In this document: positions 1 through 10,156 of the stretch, in pieces
Layout: every line of letters begins with the position of its first letter
Position numbering within the stretch: position 1 is the first letter of the stretch
Assembly (NCBI RefSeq): GCF_017854565.1
Contig: NZ_JAFMHJ010000021.1
Span: forward strand, 1-56,371
Length of the DNA stretch: 56,371 nucleotides
Source: Yoonia sp.
Lineage (GTDB): Bacteria; Pseudomonadota; Alphaproteobacteria; Rhodobacterales; Rhodobacteraceae
Direction of reading: 5' to 3'
The notes under the pieces: model-generated
Databases searched by the model: none
Seen by the model: the letters and a program-made list of their open reading frames with translations, nothing else
What the model was told of the DNA's origin: nothing
Translations under genes and position numbers: made by a program

Positions 1-1016
1 ATCTGCGCCAACGGTGACCTTTTGCCAATCGGCATGAACCTGGCGTGTCGGAGGAAGCGGGATCAGGGCGAGTTTGTCAAACTGCTCGAAGAGCTGCTGG
101 CGGGAGGCGCCAAGGTGACGGCTGACGCGGGCATTCAGCCGTGTCAGCTCTTCGCGAATGGCCGCGTTCAACTCCTCCAGTGAGAAAAAACCCGATTGCG
201 CAGCCGCGCGACAATCCAGCGCTGAACCAACAGCACCGCGCCTTCTGCCTTCGGTTTGTAAGGACGCGCCGGGAGGATGGCCGTTTGATAATGGCGTGCC
301 AGGTCGGTGTAGCTGCGGTTGACGCCTGGCTCATGGAAACATGCGCGCACGACGGCGGATTTTAGATTGTCCGAGACGATCAAGGCCGGTGCGCCTCCGA
401 AGAATTCGAATGCGCGAACATGGGCACCGATCCAGTCCGGCAGCGTCTGGCGCCAACTGGCTTCGGCATAGGTGTAATTCGACGCGCCCAACACCGCAAC
501 GAACAGCTCAACGGGTCGACGCGTGCCAGTGGCGGGATCCGCCACCTCCATGCGCACCCCGGAATAATCGACGAACACCATCTCGCCCGCAACATGGCGC
601 TGGCGCGTGGGCGGTGACAACCGCTTCACCCACGCGCGGTAATGCTGGCAATAGGCGGAATACCCATACCCGTCATCAGGGTGACACGCGCGATATTCTT
701 CCCAAAGAAGGCGCAGGGTCACGCCAGAGCGCTTCAACTCCCGGTAGATTTCCGACCAGTCCGGTTCCCCGAACGGATCAGCCTGCGCGCCCGCCACTTG
801 GTGGAAAAGCTTCCGTTCAAGAGCACCCTCATCAAGGTTCTGAACATCTGGCCATGAGAGGCCCGCCTGGGCAGCACGCTGAATATAATTCCGCGCAGAA
901 CTCCGACCCAACCCCAGACTCTGTGCAGTCTTACGCGTCGAATACCCCGACGCGCGTAGTCGTAAAACATCCTTGATCTTGCGCATTGGCAATCTTTCCA
1001 TCTCGCTCTCCTGCAT
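1..1016 (-). pseudogene. istA: IS21-family transposase IstA, frameshifted and cut by the window edge
   Basis: Transposase of an IS21-type element (DNA-binding HTH plus RNase H-like DDE core). The intact reading frame, 282 codons from 1016, shows an N-terminal HTH around residues 16-48 and a plausible DDE triad: D150 in VFVDYSG, D216 in SDNLK and E258 in PKAEG. The frame stops at 168, just after LRNRVFSHWRS. In the next frame the family's usual continuation (FFSLEELNAAIRE, then LGASRQQLFEQ) runs on to base 1, so one base has been lost from a run of six T (minus strand, about 184-189). The stretch before the catalytic E also looks about four residues shorter than usual. Probably inactive. The partner istB, expected further left, lies outside the window. 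Alternative: a sequencing error in the homopolymer. Confidence 0.85.
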
Positions 1017-1256
1017 CCTGAAAAGGACGCAGAATACGCAGGGTTAGATCGCCTCGCAGGTTCTGCTCAAAAGGGTGGCCACATGCCGTGGAATATTCAA
1101 CTTAGGCGCGTTTTCATTGGGAAATTTCCGAGGGCTTGGCATGTGCAAAACGCAGTCTTGCCCATCTGGAAGGCACCGTTGTTGACCTTTCTCAATCAAA
1201 AGCGTTTCGCGCCTGAATGGCCGCAGGATGGATACCTTGGGCCAAATCGCGGCTGA
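1017..1256. other. Spacer holding the outer end of the IS21-type element
   Basis: No gene is supported here. The IS21-type terminus must lie in this stretch, since istA reads away from it, but with one end only I cannot place the terminal inverted repeat or a target duplication. The remaining bases up to the racemase stop codon show no convincing terminator. Confidence 0.4.
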
Positions 1257-2372
1257 TCAGCCAAAAATACGCGCATTGCGCATTCCCCAATCGGCGTAGA
1301 GATCGGCCATGATCGTGCAAAAATACTGTTCGGTCGCAGTGAGCGACGCTTTGGTGTCTGCAATGCCACCGAACACGGTGGCCTCGTCCCCGATCTGGAT
1401 GCCGTCAACATCGGTAACGTCGACCGTCAGCGTGTTCATGGAGACCTTGCCCAAGACCGGAGCAAGACAGCCGCCAAGCACGACGGCAGCATCAGGGTCA
1501 GCGCCCCGTCGAAACCCGTTTGCATAGCCAATCGAAAGGCACGCCAGCTTCCGGTCCTTGTCCAGACGGCACGCCCGGTCATAGCCGACCGATGCACCCT
1601 TTGGATAATCCCCAACGCTGACCACGCGCGCCTTCAAACTCATCGTGGTCTGAAACCCCAGTTCGGGCTTCAGGATACCATAAAAGATCGCACCGCACCG
1701 ATACATATCGGTCTCAATCGGTTCGTCTGACACCAACGTCAGTGAACTGCCCGCATGAACCAGAATATCTGACCGTTCCAGCGCACTGTTTTCGATGATC
1801 CAAGATACCTGTTCCTGAAACAGGTGTGCGCTGGAACGCAGGTTTTCAGGGGTATTGCATGGGAAGTGGGTGCAGATGCCCACGATATCATTGGCCAGCA
1901 AATTCAAGATAGATCGGCAGGTCGACTGCCCGTTATCTGTCGAAATCTCGAGCCCGTCGCGCGACATGCCAAAGGCATTCAAGGCCAGATGGGCACGCAC
2001 GGTATGGCCCGCAGCTTTGAGCGCCTTCAATTTTTCGGCTATGACTAGCGAGCTGACTTGTTCTTCTACCTGTGCTTCCAATGCGTTTTCGATTTCGTCC
2101 GGCGTGGCAGCGCGTACGCGAATCAAGCTGCCGTCAAACCCCGCATCGCGCACTGCACAAGCCTCTGCATTCGAGGTGATGCCGATACAAGTGACGCCCT
2201 GTGCCTGCATCAAGGGCACGACCTGCGCAATCCCGTGGCCGTAGGCATCGGCCTTGAGCACCGCGCAGAGCCTGCGCCCCGGGGGGACAAGTCCCAGCGC
2301 CAACGTCAGGTTTCGGGAAATCCGATCAAGATGAATTTCACACCAGGAGCCGGGGTAGCTGTCTGGGGTCAT
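1257..2372 (-). CDS. Broad-specificity amino-acid racemase-like protein (alanine racemase fold)
   Basis: PLP-dependent fold-type III racemase of 371 residues. The PLP lysine is K40 in VLKADAYGHG and the catalytic tyrosine is Y264 in SVGYDRA. Several motifs match what I recall of Vibrio broad-specificity racemase BsrV rather than housekeeping Alr: SNAEA followed by LIRVRAA, SVGYD, VSMNT where Alr usually has VSMD, and LYADWG near the C-terminus. BsrV is periplasmic, but no signal peptide is visible here, so it should act in the cytoplasm. It is the last gene of the eleven-gene catabolic operon and its ATG overlaps the upstream stop by 4 bases, which suggests it interconverts L and D forms of the imported amino acid. 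Substrate unknown; plain alanine racemase is the alternative. Confidence 0.8.
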   Translation of the reverse strand: MTPDSYPGSWCEIHLDRISRNLTLALGLVPPGRRLCAVLKADAYGHGIAQVVPLMQAQGVTCIGITSNAEACAVRDAGFDGSLIRVRAATPDEIENALEAQVEEQVSSLVIAEKLKALKAAGHTVRAHLALNAFGMSRDGLEISTDNGQSTCRSILNLLANDIVGICTHFPCNTPENLRSSAHLFQEQVSWIIENSALERSDILVHAGSSLTLVSDEPIETDMYRCGAIFYGILKPELGFQTTMSLKARVVSVGDYPKGASVGYDRACRLDKDRKLACLSIGYANGFRRGADPDAAVVLGGCLAPVLGKVSMNTLTVDVTDVDGIQIGDEATVFGGIADTKASLTATEQYFCTIMADLYADWGMRNARIFG

Positions 2373-3532
2373 GATCCGAGCGGGCCCAACAGGCTTTCGA
2401 CGATTCCACAGAATTGGTCGATCACGATGGGCAGCAGTGCATCGGGGAAATCATAGTCGGGATTGTGCAGCTGGGGCTGAGTTTCACCGGACCCGATGTA
2501 AAGCATGGTGGCTTTGGTCCCGTCATCTCCGATGCGCCCGAAATCCTCGGACCAGCGCATCGGCAGCGGCATTTCGTTGATTGCATGCCCCAGTTTCCGT
2601 GCGACGTCCCGTGCGATGGCCGTTGCATCAGCATCGTTGACCACGGACGGGAATATGTCGTGCCACTGGACGCCCACCCTAAGCGCGCCCTTGCTGCGTT
2701 CCACCTCGGCCAGTGCATCAGCGATCAAGGAGTCCATGCGCGCGTTCGACATGGTCCGCAGGGTCACCCGCAGCTCACCGTCTGCCGGCGCGATACCAAA
2801 GGTGGGTTCGCCCAGATTGGCATGGGTCAGCGTGGATAGTGCAAAGGCATCGTCTCCAATCTTGCCGCCGCCCAAGCCCGGCAGAGAGGTCATCAGCTTG
2901 GCCATCACAGGCGCGGGCGACAATCCGTCCTCTGGTGCGGCAGCGTGCGAGCTTTTACCCTCGAACAGGATCTGCATGCCGCGCGACGCACAATTGCCGG
3001 GCCCGGACCGCAGGCCAATTTCCCCCAAGGGCCGACCGGGCACATTGTGGTAGGCGAACGCGTAGTCCGGGCGGATTTCCGGCCATCTGCCATCTTCGAC
3101 AACCGCCTTTGCCCCGGCGCCGGTTTCCTCGGCGGGTTGGAACAACAGGATCACGCGGCCTGTTGCTGGCCGCATCTTCAGCCGCATTCCGACGCCCAGC
3201 ATCGACACCATATGGCCGTCATGGCCGCAAAGGTGCCCCTTGCCTTCGATCAGGGATTTATACGGCAGGTCGGACAGTTCGCGGATTGGCAGCCCGTCAA
3301 GCTCACACCGCAGCAATATGGTTGGACCGGGGGCGGCACCCGTGAATTCAGCCGCAACGCCGTGCCCACCCAACCCTTGCCAGATCCGGTCGGTGCCAAG
3401 CGCCTCCAGCTCGGCGCTGATACGCTGGGCTGTTGCGATTTCTTCGCCAGAGGCTTCGGGATAGCGGTGCAGGTCATGACGCAGCGCCGTCAATTGCGCA
3501 AGTTGGTCGGGGGCGAGGGTTTGCATGGTCAT
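2369..3532 (-). CDS. M20-family amidohydrolase (N-acyl amino acid hydrolase type)
   Basis: Metal-dependent amidohydrolase of 387 residues, M20D/HipO-like, expected to split an acyl group from an amino acid in the cytoplasm. It opens with the typical LRHDLHRYPE (residues 17-26) and has the CGHDGH metal motif at about 102-107 and the PAEE motif with E135/E136. A longer open frame reaches 3679 but would run inside the thiolase gene. The ATG at 3532 lies just after the thiolase stop with GAAGG in front; a second ATG at 3526 is equally possible. Translation is probably coupled to the thiolase upstream and to the racemase downstream (4-base overlap). The exact acyl and amino-acid substrate cannot be read from the sequence. 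Confidence 0.85.
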   Translation of the reverse strand: MTMQTLAPDQLAQLTALRHDLHRYPEASGEEIATAQRISAELEALGTDRIWQGLGGHGVAAEFTGAAPGPTILLRCELDGLPIRELSDLPYKSLIEGKGHLCGHDGHMVSMLGVGMRLKMRPATGRVILLFQPAEETGAGAKAVVEDGRWPEIRPDYAFAYHNVPGRPLGEIGLRSGPGNCASRGMQILFEGKSSHAAAPEDGLSPAPVMAKLMTSLPGLGGGKIGDDAFALSTLTHANLGEPTFGIAPADGELRVTLRTMSNARMDSLIADALAEVERSKGALRVGVQWHDIFPSVVNDADATAIARDVARKLGHAINEMPLPMRWSEDFGRIGDDGTKATMLYIGSGETQPQLHNPDYDFPDALLPIVIDQFCGIVESLLGPLGS

Positions 3533-3536
3533 ACCT

Positions 3537-4712
3537 TCAGAACACTTCGAACAATCCGGCGGCACCTTGGCCGCCACCAACGCACATGGAAACGACGCCC
3601 CATTTCGCGCCTCGGCGGCGTCCTTCCAGCAGGATATGCCCGGCCATGCGCGCACCGGACATGCCATAGGGGTGGCCAATGGAAATGGCGCCGCCGTTCA
3701 CGTTCAAGCGCGCATCAGGGATCGACAATTTATCGCGGCAACAGAGAAGCTGGGCCGCGAACGCCTCGTTGATTTCCCACAGGTCGATGTCGTTCACGGA
3801 CAGGCCAGCACGGGCCAGCAGACGTGGGATGGCCCGCACCGGGCCAATGCCCATTTCTGCGGGTGCGACCCCGGCCACGGCAAAGCCACGTAACGCCCCA
3901 AGCGGCGCAAGCCCGCGACGCTCCGCCTCTGCGGCTTCCATGATGATCAGGGCAGCGGCACCGTCGGACAACTGACTGGCATTGCCTGCCGTGACGGTCA
4001 TGCCTTCGCCTTTCACCGCGGCAAGGCCTGACAGCGCGTCGGCGGTCGTGCCGGGGCGGTTGCATTCGTCCCGTTCAAGGCGCACCGCTTCCTCAAAGGT
4101 TTCACCGGTGGCCTTGTCGGTCACCAGCTTGATCGCCTCAACCGGGACGATTTCATCCGCGAACAGCCCGGCTTCCTGCGCTTTGGCTGTGCGCATCTGA
4201 CTTTGCAGGGCATAGGCATCCTGGGCTGCGCGGGTGACGCCGTACCGCTGCGCGACCACCTCGGCGGTGTCGAGCATGGCGAGGTAATATTCGTCGCGCA
4301 CAGATGGGTCATGGTAGCGGTAGCTGTTCCAATGCGCGTTCTGCACCAGCGAAATGCTGTCCACACCCCCGGCCAAAGTGACATCGACACCTTCACAGCG
4401 CACCATGTGCGATGCGATGGCAATCGCGTTAAGGCCCGACGCACACTGACGATCGACTGTCGCGCCTGCCACACTGTCGGGCAGGCCCGCAGCCTGAACG
4501 ATATGCCGGGCCACGTTGATACCAGCGGACCCTTGGGTCAGGGCCGAGCCGAAAACGGCTTCTTCCACCTCGCCGCCGCTTAGCCCGGCGCGCGCCAGTG
4601 CCGCGTTTACCGCATGGGCTGCAAGGCTGGAAACCTCCAGGTTGTTGAACGCCCCGCGGTAGGCTTTGCCGATCGGTGTGCGGGCGGTTGAAACTATGAC
4701 GGCATCGCGCAT
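3537..4712 (-). CDS. Thiolase (acetyl-CoA acetyltransferase family)
   Basis: A 391-residue thiolase with all expected active-site elements: nucleophile C90 in DRQCASG, the NEAFA motif, H347 in [16 protein letters not shown], and C377 in SMCVGGG. Thiolases cleave 3-oxoacyl-CoA with free CoA to acetyl-CoA and a shortened acyl-CoA. Because a class I CoA-transferase pair sits in the same operon, the likely in vivo direction is degradative: a beta-keto acid is first activated to its CoA thioester and then cleaved here. It starts 3 bases after the hydrolase stop upstream. Chain-length preference is not readable; a specialised beta-keto substrate is possible. Confidence 0.9.
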   Translation of the reverse strand: MRDAVIVSTARTPIGKAYRGAFNNLEVSSLAAHAVNAALARAGLSGGEVEEAVFGSALTQGSAGINVARHIVQAAGLPDSVAGATVDRQCASGLNAIAIASHMVRCEGVDVTLAGGVDSISLVQNAHWNSYRYHDPSVRDEYYLAMLDTAEVVAQRYGVTRAAQDAYALQSQMRTAKAQEAGLFADEIVPVEAIKLVTDKATGETFEEAVRLERDECNRPGTTADALSGLAAVKGEGMTVTAGNASQLSDGAAALIIMEAAEAERRGLAPLGALRGFAVAGVAPAEMGIGPVRAIPRLLARAGLSVNDIDLWEINEAFAAQLLCCRDKLSIPDARLNVNGGAISIGHPYGMSGARMAGHILLEGRRRGAKWGVVSMCVGGGQGAAGLFEVF

Positions 4713-4715
4713 GAC

Positions 4716-6008
4716 TTATACCTCTTCTGTGCCGCACCAATCGGCGATGAACAGTGCAGTTGCCTTGGTAATGCGACGCATGCTTTCCAGATCGACACGT
4801 TCGTTGAACCCGTGAATCGCTTGGGCGCGCGGACCATAGACCAGTGCCGGTGTGTCCGCATAAAGCCCGAAAAAGCGCGCATCGGTGGTGGCTGTTATCG
4901 CCTCGCGCTGCAAGGCCGTTCCACTGACGCTTTGGTGCGCCATATCCAGCGCCGCAATGGCCGAAGCCGCGTTCGCGGAACTGTCGCGGGACAGTGCGTA
5001 TCCTTCTGCGTGAAAACCATGATAGACGACCTCGGGCAGTGAATTGCGCAGGAACGCGTTTTCGCGCGCCGCATCCATGATCACCTGTTCGATTTCGGCC
5101 TTGGCGGCGTCAATCGACTGACCCGGGAAGATCGCCATGCGGACGTCGAACACGCTCCATGCAGGGACGGAACTGGTCCAGTCGCCCCCCTCGATCTTGC
5201 CGATGTTGAGGTTCAGCGCGTGGTCCATGTGCCCGTATTCGTCGGGGCGGTTTTCCGACGCGTTCCAGCGATGCTCCATCTTATGCAAGGCGTGGATCAG
5301 CGGAAAGGCCGCCTCGATCGCGTTTGCCCCGGTCCCGGCATAGGCAACGTGGGTCGGCAGCCCCGTGAGGTGAACCTGAAACCAGATGACACCCAATTGG
5401 GCGGTGACAAGGTGTTCGGAAAACGGCTCTGGGATCAGCGCGGCGTCGGCGGTGTAGCCGCGCGCCAGACAGGCAAGCGCGCCATTGCCGGTACATTCTT
5501 CCTCGACCACGGATTGGAAATAGACATCGCCACCCGGAGCAAGCCCGCAAGTGGTGAGCGCATCAAGTGCAAAGAGGTTCGATGCCAGACCGGCCTTCAT
5601 ATCCCCGCCGCCGCGCCCATAAAGCCAGCCATCTGCGACCCGCGGTTCAAACGGCGGGCTGTCCCACATGTCCAGCGGCCCGGCGGGAACGACGTCGATA
5701 TGCCCGTTCAGGATCAGCGATCGACCATTTTGCGTGCGGGACCGATGGATGCCGACGACATTCACCGCGTCGTCATAAGGACCCAGCACTGGCGAAAAAC
5801 CCGGCAAATGCTGGATTTCGGCAATATCTATCTGCCAGCGGTCAAGCTCGTATCCCCGCGCGCCCAGTTCATCAGCCATGAACCCTTGTGCCGATTGCTC
5901 GTTTCCACGGGTCGACGGGTGTGCTGTAAGCGCGGACAGAAAAGCGACCTGCCGTTCAAACTTTTGATCGACAGCGTCACACAGGCGGTTTTTCAGGTCT
6001 TCATGCAT
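4716..6008 (-). CDS. ArgE/DapE-like M20 metallohydrolase (deacylase)
   Basis: A 430-residue M20 peptidase/deacetylase related to acetylornithine deacetylase and succinyl-diaminopimelate desuccinylase. Metal and catalytic residues are visible: H103 and D105 in NGHIDVVP, D136 in GRGGGDMKAG, and the glutamates of VVEEE at 169-171. It differs clearly from the other M20 enzyme of the operon, which belongs to the HipO-like branch, so two separate amide bonds or two related substrates may be processed. It sits 8 bases after the CoA-transferase beta gene and 3 bases before the thiolase gene. A biosynthetic ArgE is unlikely in this catabolic setting. Confidence 0.8.
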   Translation of the reverse strand: MHEDLKNRLCDAVDQKFERQVAFLSALTAHPSTRGNEQSAQGFMADELGARGYELDRWQIDIAEIQHLPGFSPVLGPYDDAVNVVGIHRSRTQNGRSLILNGHIDVVPAGPLDMWDSPPFEPRVADGWLYGRGGGDMKAGLASNLFALDALTTCGLAPGGDVYFQSVVEEECTGNGALACLARGYTADAALIPEPFSEHLVTAQLGVIWFQVHLTGLPTHVAYAGTGANAIEAAFPLIHALHKMEHRWNASENRPDEYGHMDHALNLNIGKIEGGDWTSSVPAWSVFDVRMAIFPGQSIDAAKAEIEQVIMDAARENAFLRNSLPEVVYHGFHAEGYALSRDSSANAASAIAALDMAHQSVSGTALQREAITATTDARFFGLYADTPALVYGPRAQAIHGFNERVDLESMRRITKATALFIADWCGTEEV

Positions 6009-6016
6009 CAGAATTC

Positions 6017-6676
6017 TCAGAATGTAGGCAGGGGCATATCAGGCACCACCAGCGGCGCGTCGGTTGCTGCAACCACGTCGGCGGCGCTGACGCCTTCTGC
6101 GATTTCAACAAGGACAAACCCGACCGCGGTGATGTCGATCACGGCCATGTCGGTGAATATCCGCGACACGCAAGCGCGGGCTGTCAGCGGCAGGGAACAT
6201 TCCTGCTTCAGCTTGGCGTTTCCTGCACGGTCCGTATGGGTGGTAAGAACAACGACCCGCCGCGCCTTTTGCGCAAGCTCGATTCCACCGCCGACGCCGG
6301 GGCTGAATTTTCCGGGGATTCTCCAATTGGCCAGATCGCCTGCGGCACTGACCTCGAAAGCCCCAAGCATCGTCAGGTCAAGCCGACCGGAGCGGACGAT
6401 GGCAAAACTGGTGGCGCTATCAAAAAAGGCCGACCCCGGAATTGTGGAGACATAAGCGCCACCGGCATCAATCAGGTTCCGGTCAGCCTTTTCCGGGGGC
6501 AAGGTCGGGCCGATACCCGTCAGGCCGTTCTCTGTATGCAAGCACACGGGGAAATCCGCAGGCAGGTGGTTGACCACCTTTGTCGGCAGGCCAATTCCCA
6601 AATTGACCACCATACCCGGTGCAATTTCCCGTGCGGCACGGGCGACCATGCGATCCCTAACGTCGGACAACGGCAT
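6017..6676 (-). CDS. CoA-transferase, beta subunit
   Basis: Beta subunit of a class I (3-oxoacid type) CoA-transferase, about 219 residues from the chosen ATG at 6676. The catalytic glutamate that forms the enzyme-CoA thioester is E49 in HTENGLTGIGP, followed by PGSAFFDSA and GVGGGIEL, all typical of AtoA/ScoB-like subunits. The frame can be opened at 6694, but 6676 gives the expected N-terminus (PLSDVRDRMVARAA). The start overlaps the end of the alpha gene by 20 bases, typical of coupled subunits. The enzyme should move CoA from an acyl-CoA donor to a keto acid that feeds the thiolase in the same operon. Confidence 0.9.
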   Translation of the reverse strand: MPLSDVRDRMVARAAREIAPGMVVNLGIGLPTKVVNHLPADFPVCLHTENGLTGIGPTLPPEKADRNLIDAGGAYVSTIPGSAFFDSATSFAIVRSGRLDLTMLGAFEVSAAGDLANWRIPGKFSPGVGGGIELAQKARRVVVLTTHTDRAGNAKLKQECSLPLTARACVSRIFTDMAVIDITAVGFVLVEIAEGVSAADVVAATDAPLVVPDMPLPTF

Positions 6677-7349
6677 ACTCCTTTGACAGTTCACCCAGCT
6701 CGGTTAGGTGGTCGACAAATACACCGGGAGTGTGGACATCATCCGCACGGAGCTGCCCAAGCGGCAGAACCCGCTCGGCTTCGGCAATGACGCAATCGGC
6801 GGCCGTTGCCATCAAGGGGTTAAAGTTTCGCGCGGTCGCAACATAGGCCAGATTGCCAAAACTGTCGGCGCGATCAGCATGGATCAGGGCCACATCGGCG
6901 CGCAAGGCCGGCTCGACCACGTAGACTTTGCCTTGCATTTCAACAACCTGTTTGCCATCGGCCAGTTCCGTTCCGATCCCGATGTCGCTGAGAATCGCAC
7001 CGATACCAGCGCCACCGGCCCGGATGCGTTCGGCAAGAATACCCTGCGCATTGAATTCCACCGCAAGCTTGCCTGAATTCATCAAAGCAATCGCATTGCA
7101 GTTCAGACCAAGGTGCGTGGTAATCAGGCGTGCGACCTGTCCGCTTTGCAAAAGATGATCAATGCCCATGCCGGGCTCGTTCGCATCGTTCTTGATCAGG
7201 GTCAGGTTGCGGGCACCATGGTCCACCAGAGCATGGATAAGCGTCATGGGCGTGCCCGGCACCCCGAACCCACCAATCATGACGGTATCGCCATCCTTGA
7301 TTTCGGCAATCGCATCGTGAATGGCGCGTCGTTTGTCAGGCAGTTTCAT
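6657..7349 (-). CDS. CoA-transferase, alpha subunit
   Basis: Alpha subunit (230 residues) of the same CoA-transferase, with the signature IGGFGVPGTP at residues 25-34 and the oxyanion/CoA-binding segments NDANEPG and GVDVALIHADRAD-like stretch that mark the ScoA/AtoD group. It overlaps the aminotransferase gene upstream by 4 bases and the beta subunit downstream. Family members use acetoacetate, 3-oxoadipate or similar beta-keto acids; the presence of an omega-type aminotransferase next door suggests that the keto acid comes from transamination of an amino group at the beta position. Confidence 0.9.
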   Translation of the reverse strand: MKLPDKRRAIHDAIAEIKDGDTVMIGGFGVPGTPMTLIHALVDHGARNLTLIKNDANEPGMGIDHLLQSGQVARLITTHLGLNCNAIALMNSGKLAVEFNAQGILAERIRAGGAGIGAILSDIGIGTELADGKQVVEMQGKVYVVEPALRADVALIHADRADSFGNLAYVATARNFNPLMATAADCVIAEAERVLPLGQLRADDVHTPGVFVDHLTELGELSKEYAVVRR

Positions 7350-8698
7350 ACCGCAGGCCCAACCGGCAATCCAACTTCATCGGCAAAGGCATCCAGAGCG
7401 TCACGCAGGATCACCATCATATCTTTGATCTGCACTTCGGTGATGATCAGCGGCGGCGCGACAAGGAAATGGTCACCTGCCGTCCCACCCCGCGTGCGAC
7501 GCGAATAGATGATCAAGCCGCGCGTATACGCCAGTTCGACAAGCCGATCGTAGGCGTTCAGCTTGGGATCGAGCGGTGCCATTGTGGCGCGGTCGGCGAC
7601 AAACTCGAACGCCGTCAAAAGGCCCTTGCCACGGACATCACCTATGAAAGGGTATCGGTCCATCAATGCGCGCAATTCGGCCATCAACACCTCGCCCATG
7701 CGCGCGGCATTTTCGATCAGGCCCTGATCTTCCATTTCCTCCAGCACGGCCAGTCCGGCAGAACAGGCCAGAGGATTGCCCGCATAAGTAAAGCCATGCA
7801 GAAACCCGCCCGCATCCAGAACCGGCTCTACCAAGCGCGCGCTGGCGACGATGGCGCCCAAAGGCGCGTAACCCGCGCCAAAGCCCTTGGACATGGCCAC
7901 GATATCGGGCGTGATGCCCCAGTGTTCAGCGGCAAGAAATTTGCCCGTGCGGCCCGCACCGGTCATGACCTCGTCGTAGATCAACAGCACACCGTATGCG
8001 TCGCAGATTTCGCGCACACGACCATAGTAACTGTCCGGCGCGACCAATGCCCCGGTGGAGGCGCCGCCGACAGGCTCCATGATGAAGGCCAATACGGTTT
8101 CCGGCCCCAACTCCTCTATCTTGTCGCGCAAGAGCTCTGCATATTTCAGCCCGCGCTCTTCCTCGGTCAGGTTGTCCCGATCCAGATAGGTCGCAGGCGC
8201 GGCAATCTTGGGCATCCCCTGCATCATCGGGGCAAATGGTTCGTGCAATGGGGCGTAGCCGGTCAGGTCCAGCGCGCCCAAAGTGCAGCCATGATAGGAT
8301 GGAAAGCGGGAAATGACCTTGTAACGTGAAGCCTGACCCTGTGTCAGGGCATATTGCCGTGCAAGCTTTATGGCACTTTCCACCGCCTCGGACCCACCCG
8401 AGACAAAGAACACGCGGTCCAACCCTTCGGGTGTCATCGCCACGGTCTTGGCGGCCAGATCTTCGGACGGATGGGTGCGGAAATGCAGGCGGTAGCCGAA
8501 TGTGGCCTTGTCCATCTGGGCCTTGATCTTGGCGAGAACGCGCGGATTGGAATGGCCGATATTCGACACCATCGCCCCGGAAGACCCATCAATGTAGCGT
8601 TTGCCGCTCTCGTCGAACAGGTAGATGCCCTCTCCGCGGTCAAGGAATGGGCGCGGATTTCGGGACTGATAGAACAGATAGGAGGGTTGGTCTGTCAC
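7346..8698 (-). CDS. Class III (omega-type) aminotransferase
   Basis: PLP-dependent aminotransferase of 450 residues, class III. The PLP lysine is K271 in [16 protein letters not shown], the cofactor aspartate D242 lies in [14 protein letters not shown] at 102-105 binds phosphate, and [14 protein letters not shown] around 134-147 is characteristic. The class acts on beta-, omega- or diamino acids with pyruvate or 2-oxoglutarate as acceptor. In this operon it would generate the keto acid for the CoA-transferase. Neighbour overlaps are 4 bases on both sides, so it belongs to the transporter transcript. Substrate inferred only. Confidence 0.88.
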   Translation of the reverse strand: MTDQPSYLFYQSRNPRPFLDRGEGIYLFDESGKRYIDGSSGAMVSNIGHSNPRVLAKIKAQMDKATFGYRLHFRTHPSEDLAAKTVAMTPEGLDRVFFVSGGSEAVESAIKLARQYALTQGQASRYKVISRFPSYHGCTLGALDLTGYAPLHEPFAPMMQGMPKIAAPATYLDRDNLTEEERGLKYAELLRDKIEELGPETVLAFIMEPVGGASTGALVAPDSYYGRVREICDAYGVLLIYDEVMTGAGRTGKFLAAEHWGITPDIVAMSKGFGAGYAPLGAIVASARLVEPVLDAGGFLHGFTYAGNPLACSAGLAVLEEMEDQGLIENAARMGEVLMAELRALMDRYPFIGDVRGKGLLTAFEFVADRATMAPLDPKLNAYDRLVELAYTRGLIIYSRRTRGGTAGDHFLVAPPLIITEVQIKDMMVILRDALDAFADEVGLPVGPAV

Positions 8699-9465
8699 TT
8701 GGCACCTGCAAGATGTTTACGTAAGAATTCCTTGGTCCGGTCCTTGGTCGGGTTCCTGAACACCACCTCGGGCGGACCTTCTTCGACAACCACGCCCTGA
8801 TCCATGAACAGGACCCGGTCACAGACCGCTGCGGCAAAGTCCATTTCATGGGTGACGATGATCATGGTCATGTGCTCTTCGGCCAGCTTTTTCATGACCA
8901 TGTTGACCTCGTCCACAAGTTCCGGGTCCAGCGCCGAAGTCGCCTCGTCGAACAGCATCAGCTTGGGCTTCATCGCCAGCGCCCGAGCAATCGCCACGCG
9001 CTGTTTCTGGCCGCCGGACAGCCGCGAAGGGTAATAGTCGATCCGGTCGAGCATGCCGACCTTCTCCAGCTGTTCCTCGGCCAGCGCATCGGCCTGTTCT
9101 TTGGACAGACCTTTGAGCATCTTCGGCGCCATGGTGACATTTTCGCGGGCGGTCATGTGCGGGAACAGGTTGAAGTGCTGGAACACCATGCCGATCTGCT
9201 GGCGCATCTCGTTGATATGCTTTTCATATTGCCTGTGCGGCAGCGTCTTGTTCACCTGCACCCCGTCCAGAAAGATTTCGCCCCCCGTCAAGGGATCAAG
9301 ATCGTTGATCGCGCGTAGCAGGGTTGATTTACCGGATCCGGAAGGACCAATGATCGCGACAATCTGCCCGCGCTCTACAGTCAGACTGATATCCTTGAGA
9401 ACCTCGAGTGATCCGTAGGATTTCTGAGCATGACGAATTTCGACAAAGTTTTTCTGATCGTTCAT
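8695..9465 (-). CDS. Polar amino-acid ABC transporter, ATP-binding protein
   Basis: A 256-residue ATPase of the GlnQ/HisP type that drives uptake through the two adjacent permeases. Walker A is GPSGSGKST (40-48), the signature LSGGQ (149-153), Walker B LMLFDE (169-174), followed by the switch histidine in VTHEMDFA. An AAGGGG Shine-Dalgarno precedes the ATG. The ADP-sensing length and the Q-loop ([10 protein letters not shown]) are complete. It overlaps the aminotransferase start by 4 bases, so import and catabolism are translationally linked. Confidence 0.95.
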   Translation of the reverse strand: MNDQKNFVEIRHAQKSYGSLEVLKDISLTVERGQIVAIIGPSGSGKSTLLRAINDLDPLTGGEIFLDGVQVNKTLPHRQYEKHINEMRQQIGMVFQHFNLFPHMTARENVTMAPKMLKGLSKEQADALAEEQLEKVGMLDRIDYYPSRLSGGQKQRVAIARALAMKPKLMLFDEATSALDPELVDEVNMVMKKLAEEHMTMIIVTHEMDFAAAVCDRVLFMDQGVVVEEGPPEVVFRNPTKDRTKEFLRKHLAGAK

Positions 9466-9481
9466 ATTTGGCCCCTTAAGA

Positions 9482-10138
9482 TCAGCGCGAGATTGAGATG
9501 CGGCGTTCTATTCTCCACACGACCCATTCCATGCCGAGGTTGATAACGTAGTAGAAAGCGGCGGCCATGAGGTAGAACTCGAACGGCCTATAGGTCGCGC
9601 CTATTGCCCGCTGTGCCGAGAGGGTCAGCTCACTTACTCCGATCACCGAGACCAGCGCGCTGTCTTTGAGAAGAGCAATCATATTATTACCGATGGGCGG
9701 GATCACGGCACGCACCGCCTGCGGGATCACCACCTTGCGCAGCGCCTGACCACGCGACAGGCCGACGGTCCGGGCGGCCTCCATCTGGCCCTTGTCCACC
9801 GACAGGATCGCCGTCTGGATCAGTTCCGAGTTATAGACTGCGAAATGCAGCCCCAACCCAATGATCCCGGCTACGAAAGCCGGCAGGTCGATCCCGATCT
9901 GGACGAGGCCGAAATAGATCAAGAATAGCTGCAACAGCAGCGGCGTGCCCATGAACACCCATGCGATCAGGCGAAACGGCAGCCGAATGATCCACGGCCC
10001 GTAAAGTGCCGCCACAGCGAACATGATACCACCGAAAAAGCTGAGCACCGCCGCAGCAAGAGTGATGCCTATCGTCCATGCACAGCCCAGCAGGAGGATA
10101 TCAAGGTATTGGGGAACAACCGAAAAATCGAGGCCCAT
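9482..10138 (-). CDS. Polar amino-acid ABC transporter, permease
   Basis: Inner-membrane permease of 218 residues of the HisM/GlnP type with about five hydrophobic segments. The EAA loop that docks onto the ATPase is visible as [22 protein letters not shown] (in two pieces, roughly residues 115-136). It is one of two paralogous permeases, which would form a heterodimer. Start at ATG 10138, 18 bases after the first permease gene. Confidence 0.92.
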   Translation of the reverse strand: MGLDFSVVPQYLDILLLGCAWTIGITLAAAVLSFFGGIMFAVAALYGPWIIRLPFRLIAWVFMGTPLLLQLFLIYFGLVQIGIDLPAFVAGIIGLGLHFAVYNSELIQTAILSVDKGQMEAARTVGLSRGQALRKVVIPQAVRAVIPPIGNNMIALLKDSALVSVIGVSELTLSAQRAIGATYRPFEFYLMAAAFYYVINLGMEWVVWRIERRISISR

Positions 10139-10156
10139 TGTGTTAGTCCTTCCGGT

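Noticed and set aside
168..200. Programmed frameshift in istA
   Set aside because: IS21 istA genes are normally read in one frame, and a lost T in a run is the simpler explanation.
3533..3679. Extended N-terminus of the M20 amidohydrolase
   Set aside because: It lies within the thiolase gene in another frame; the family N-terminus begins at 3532.
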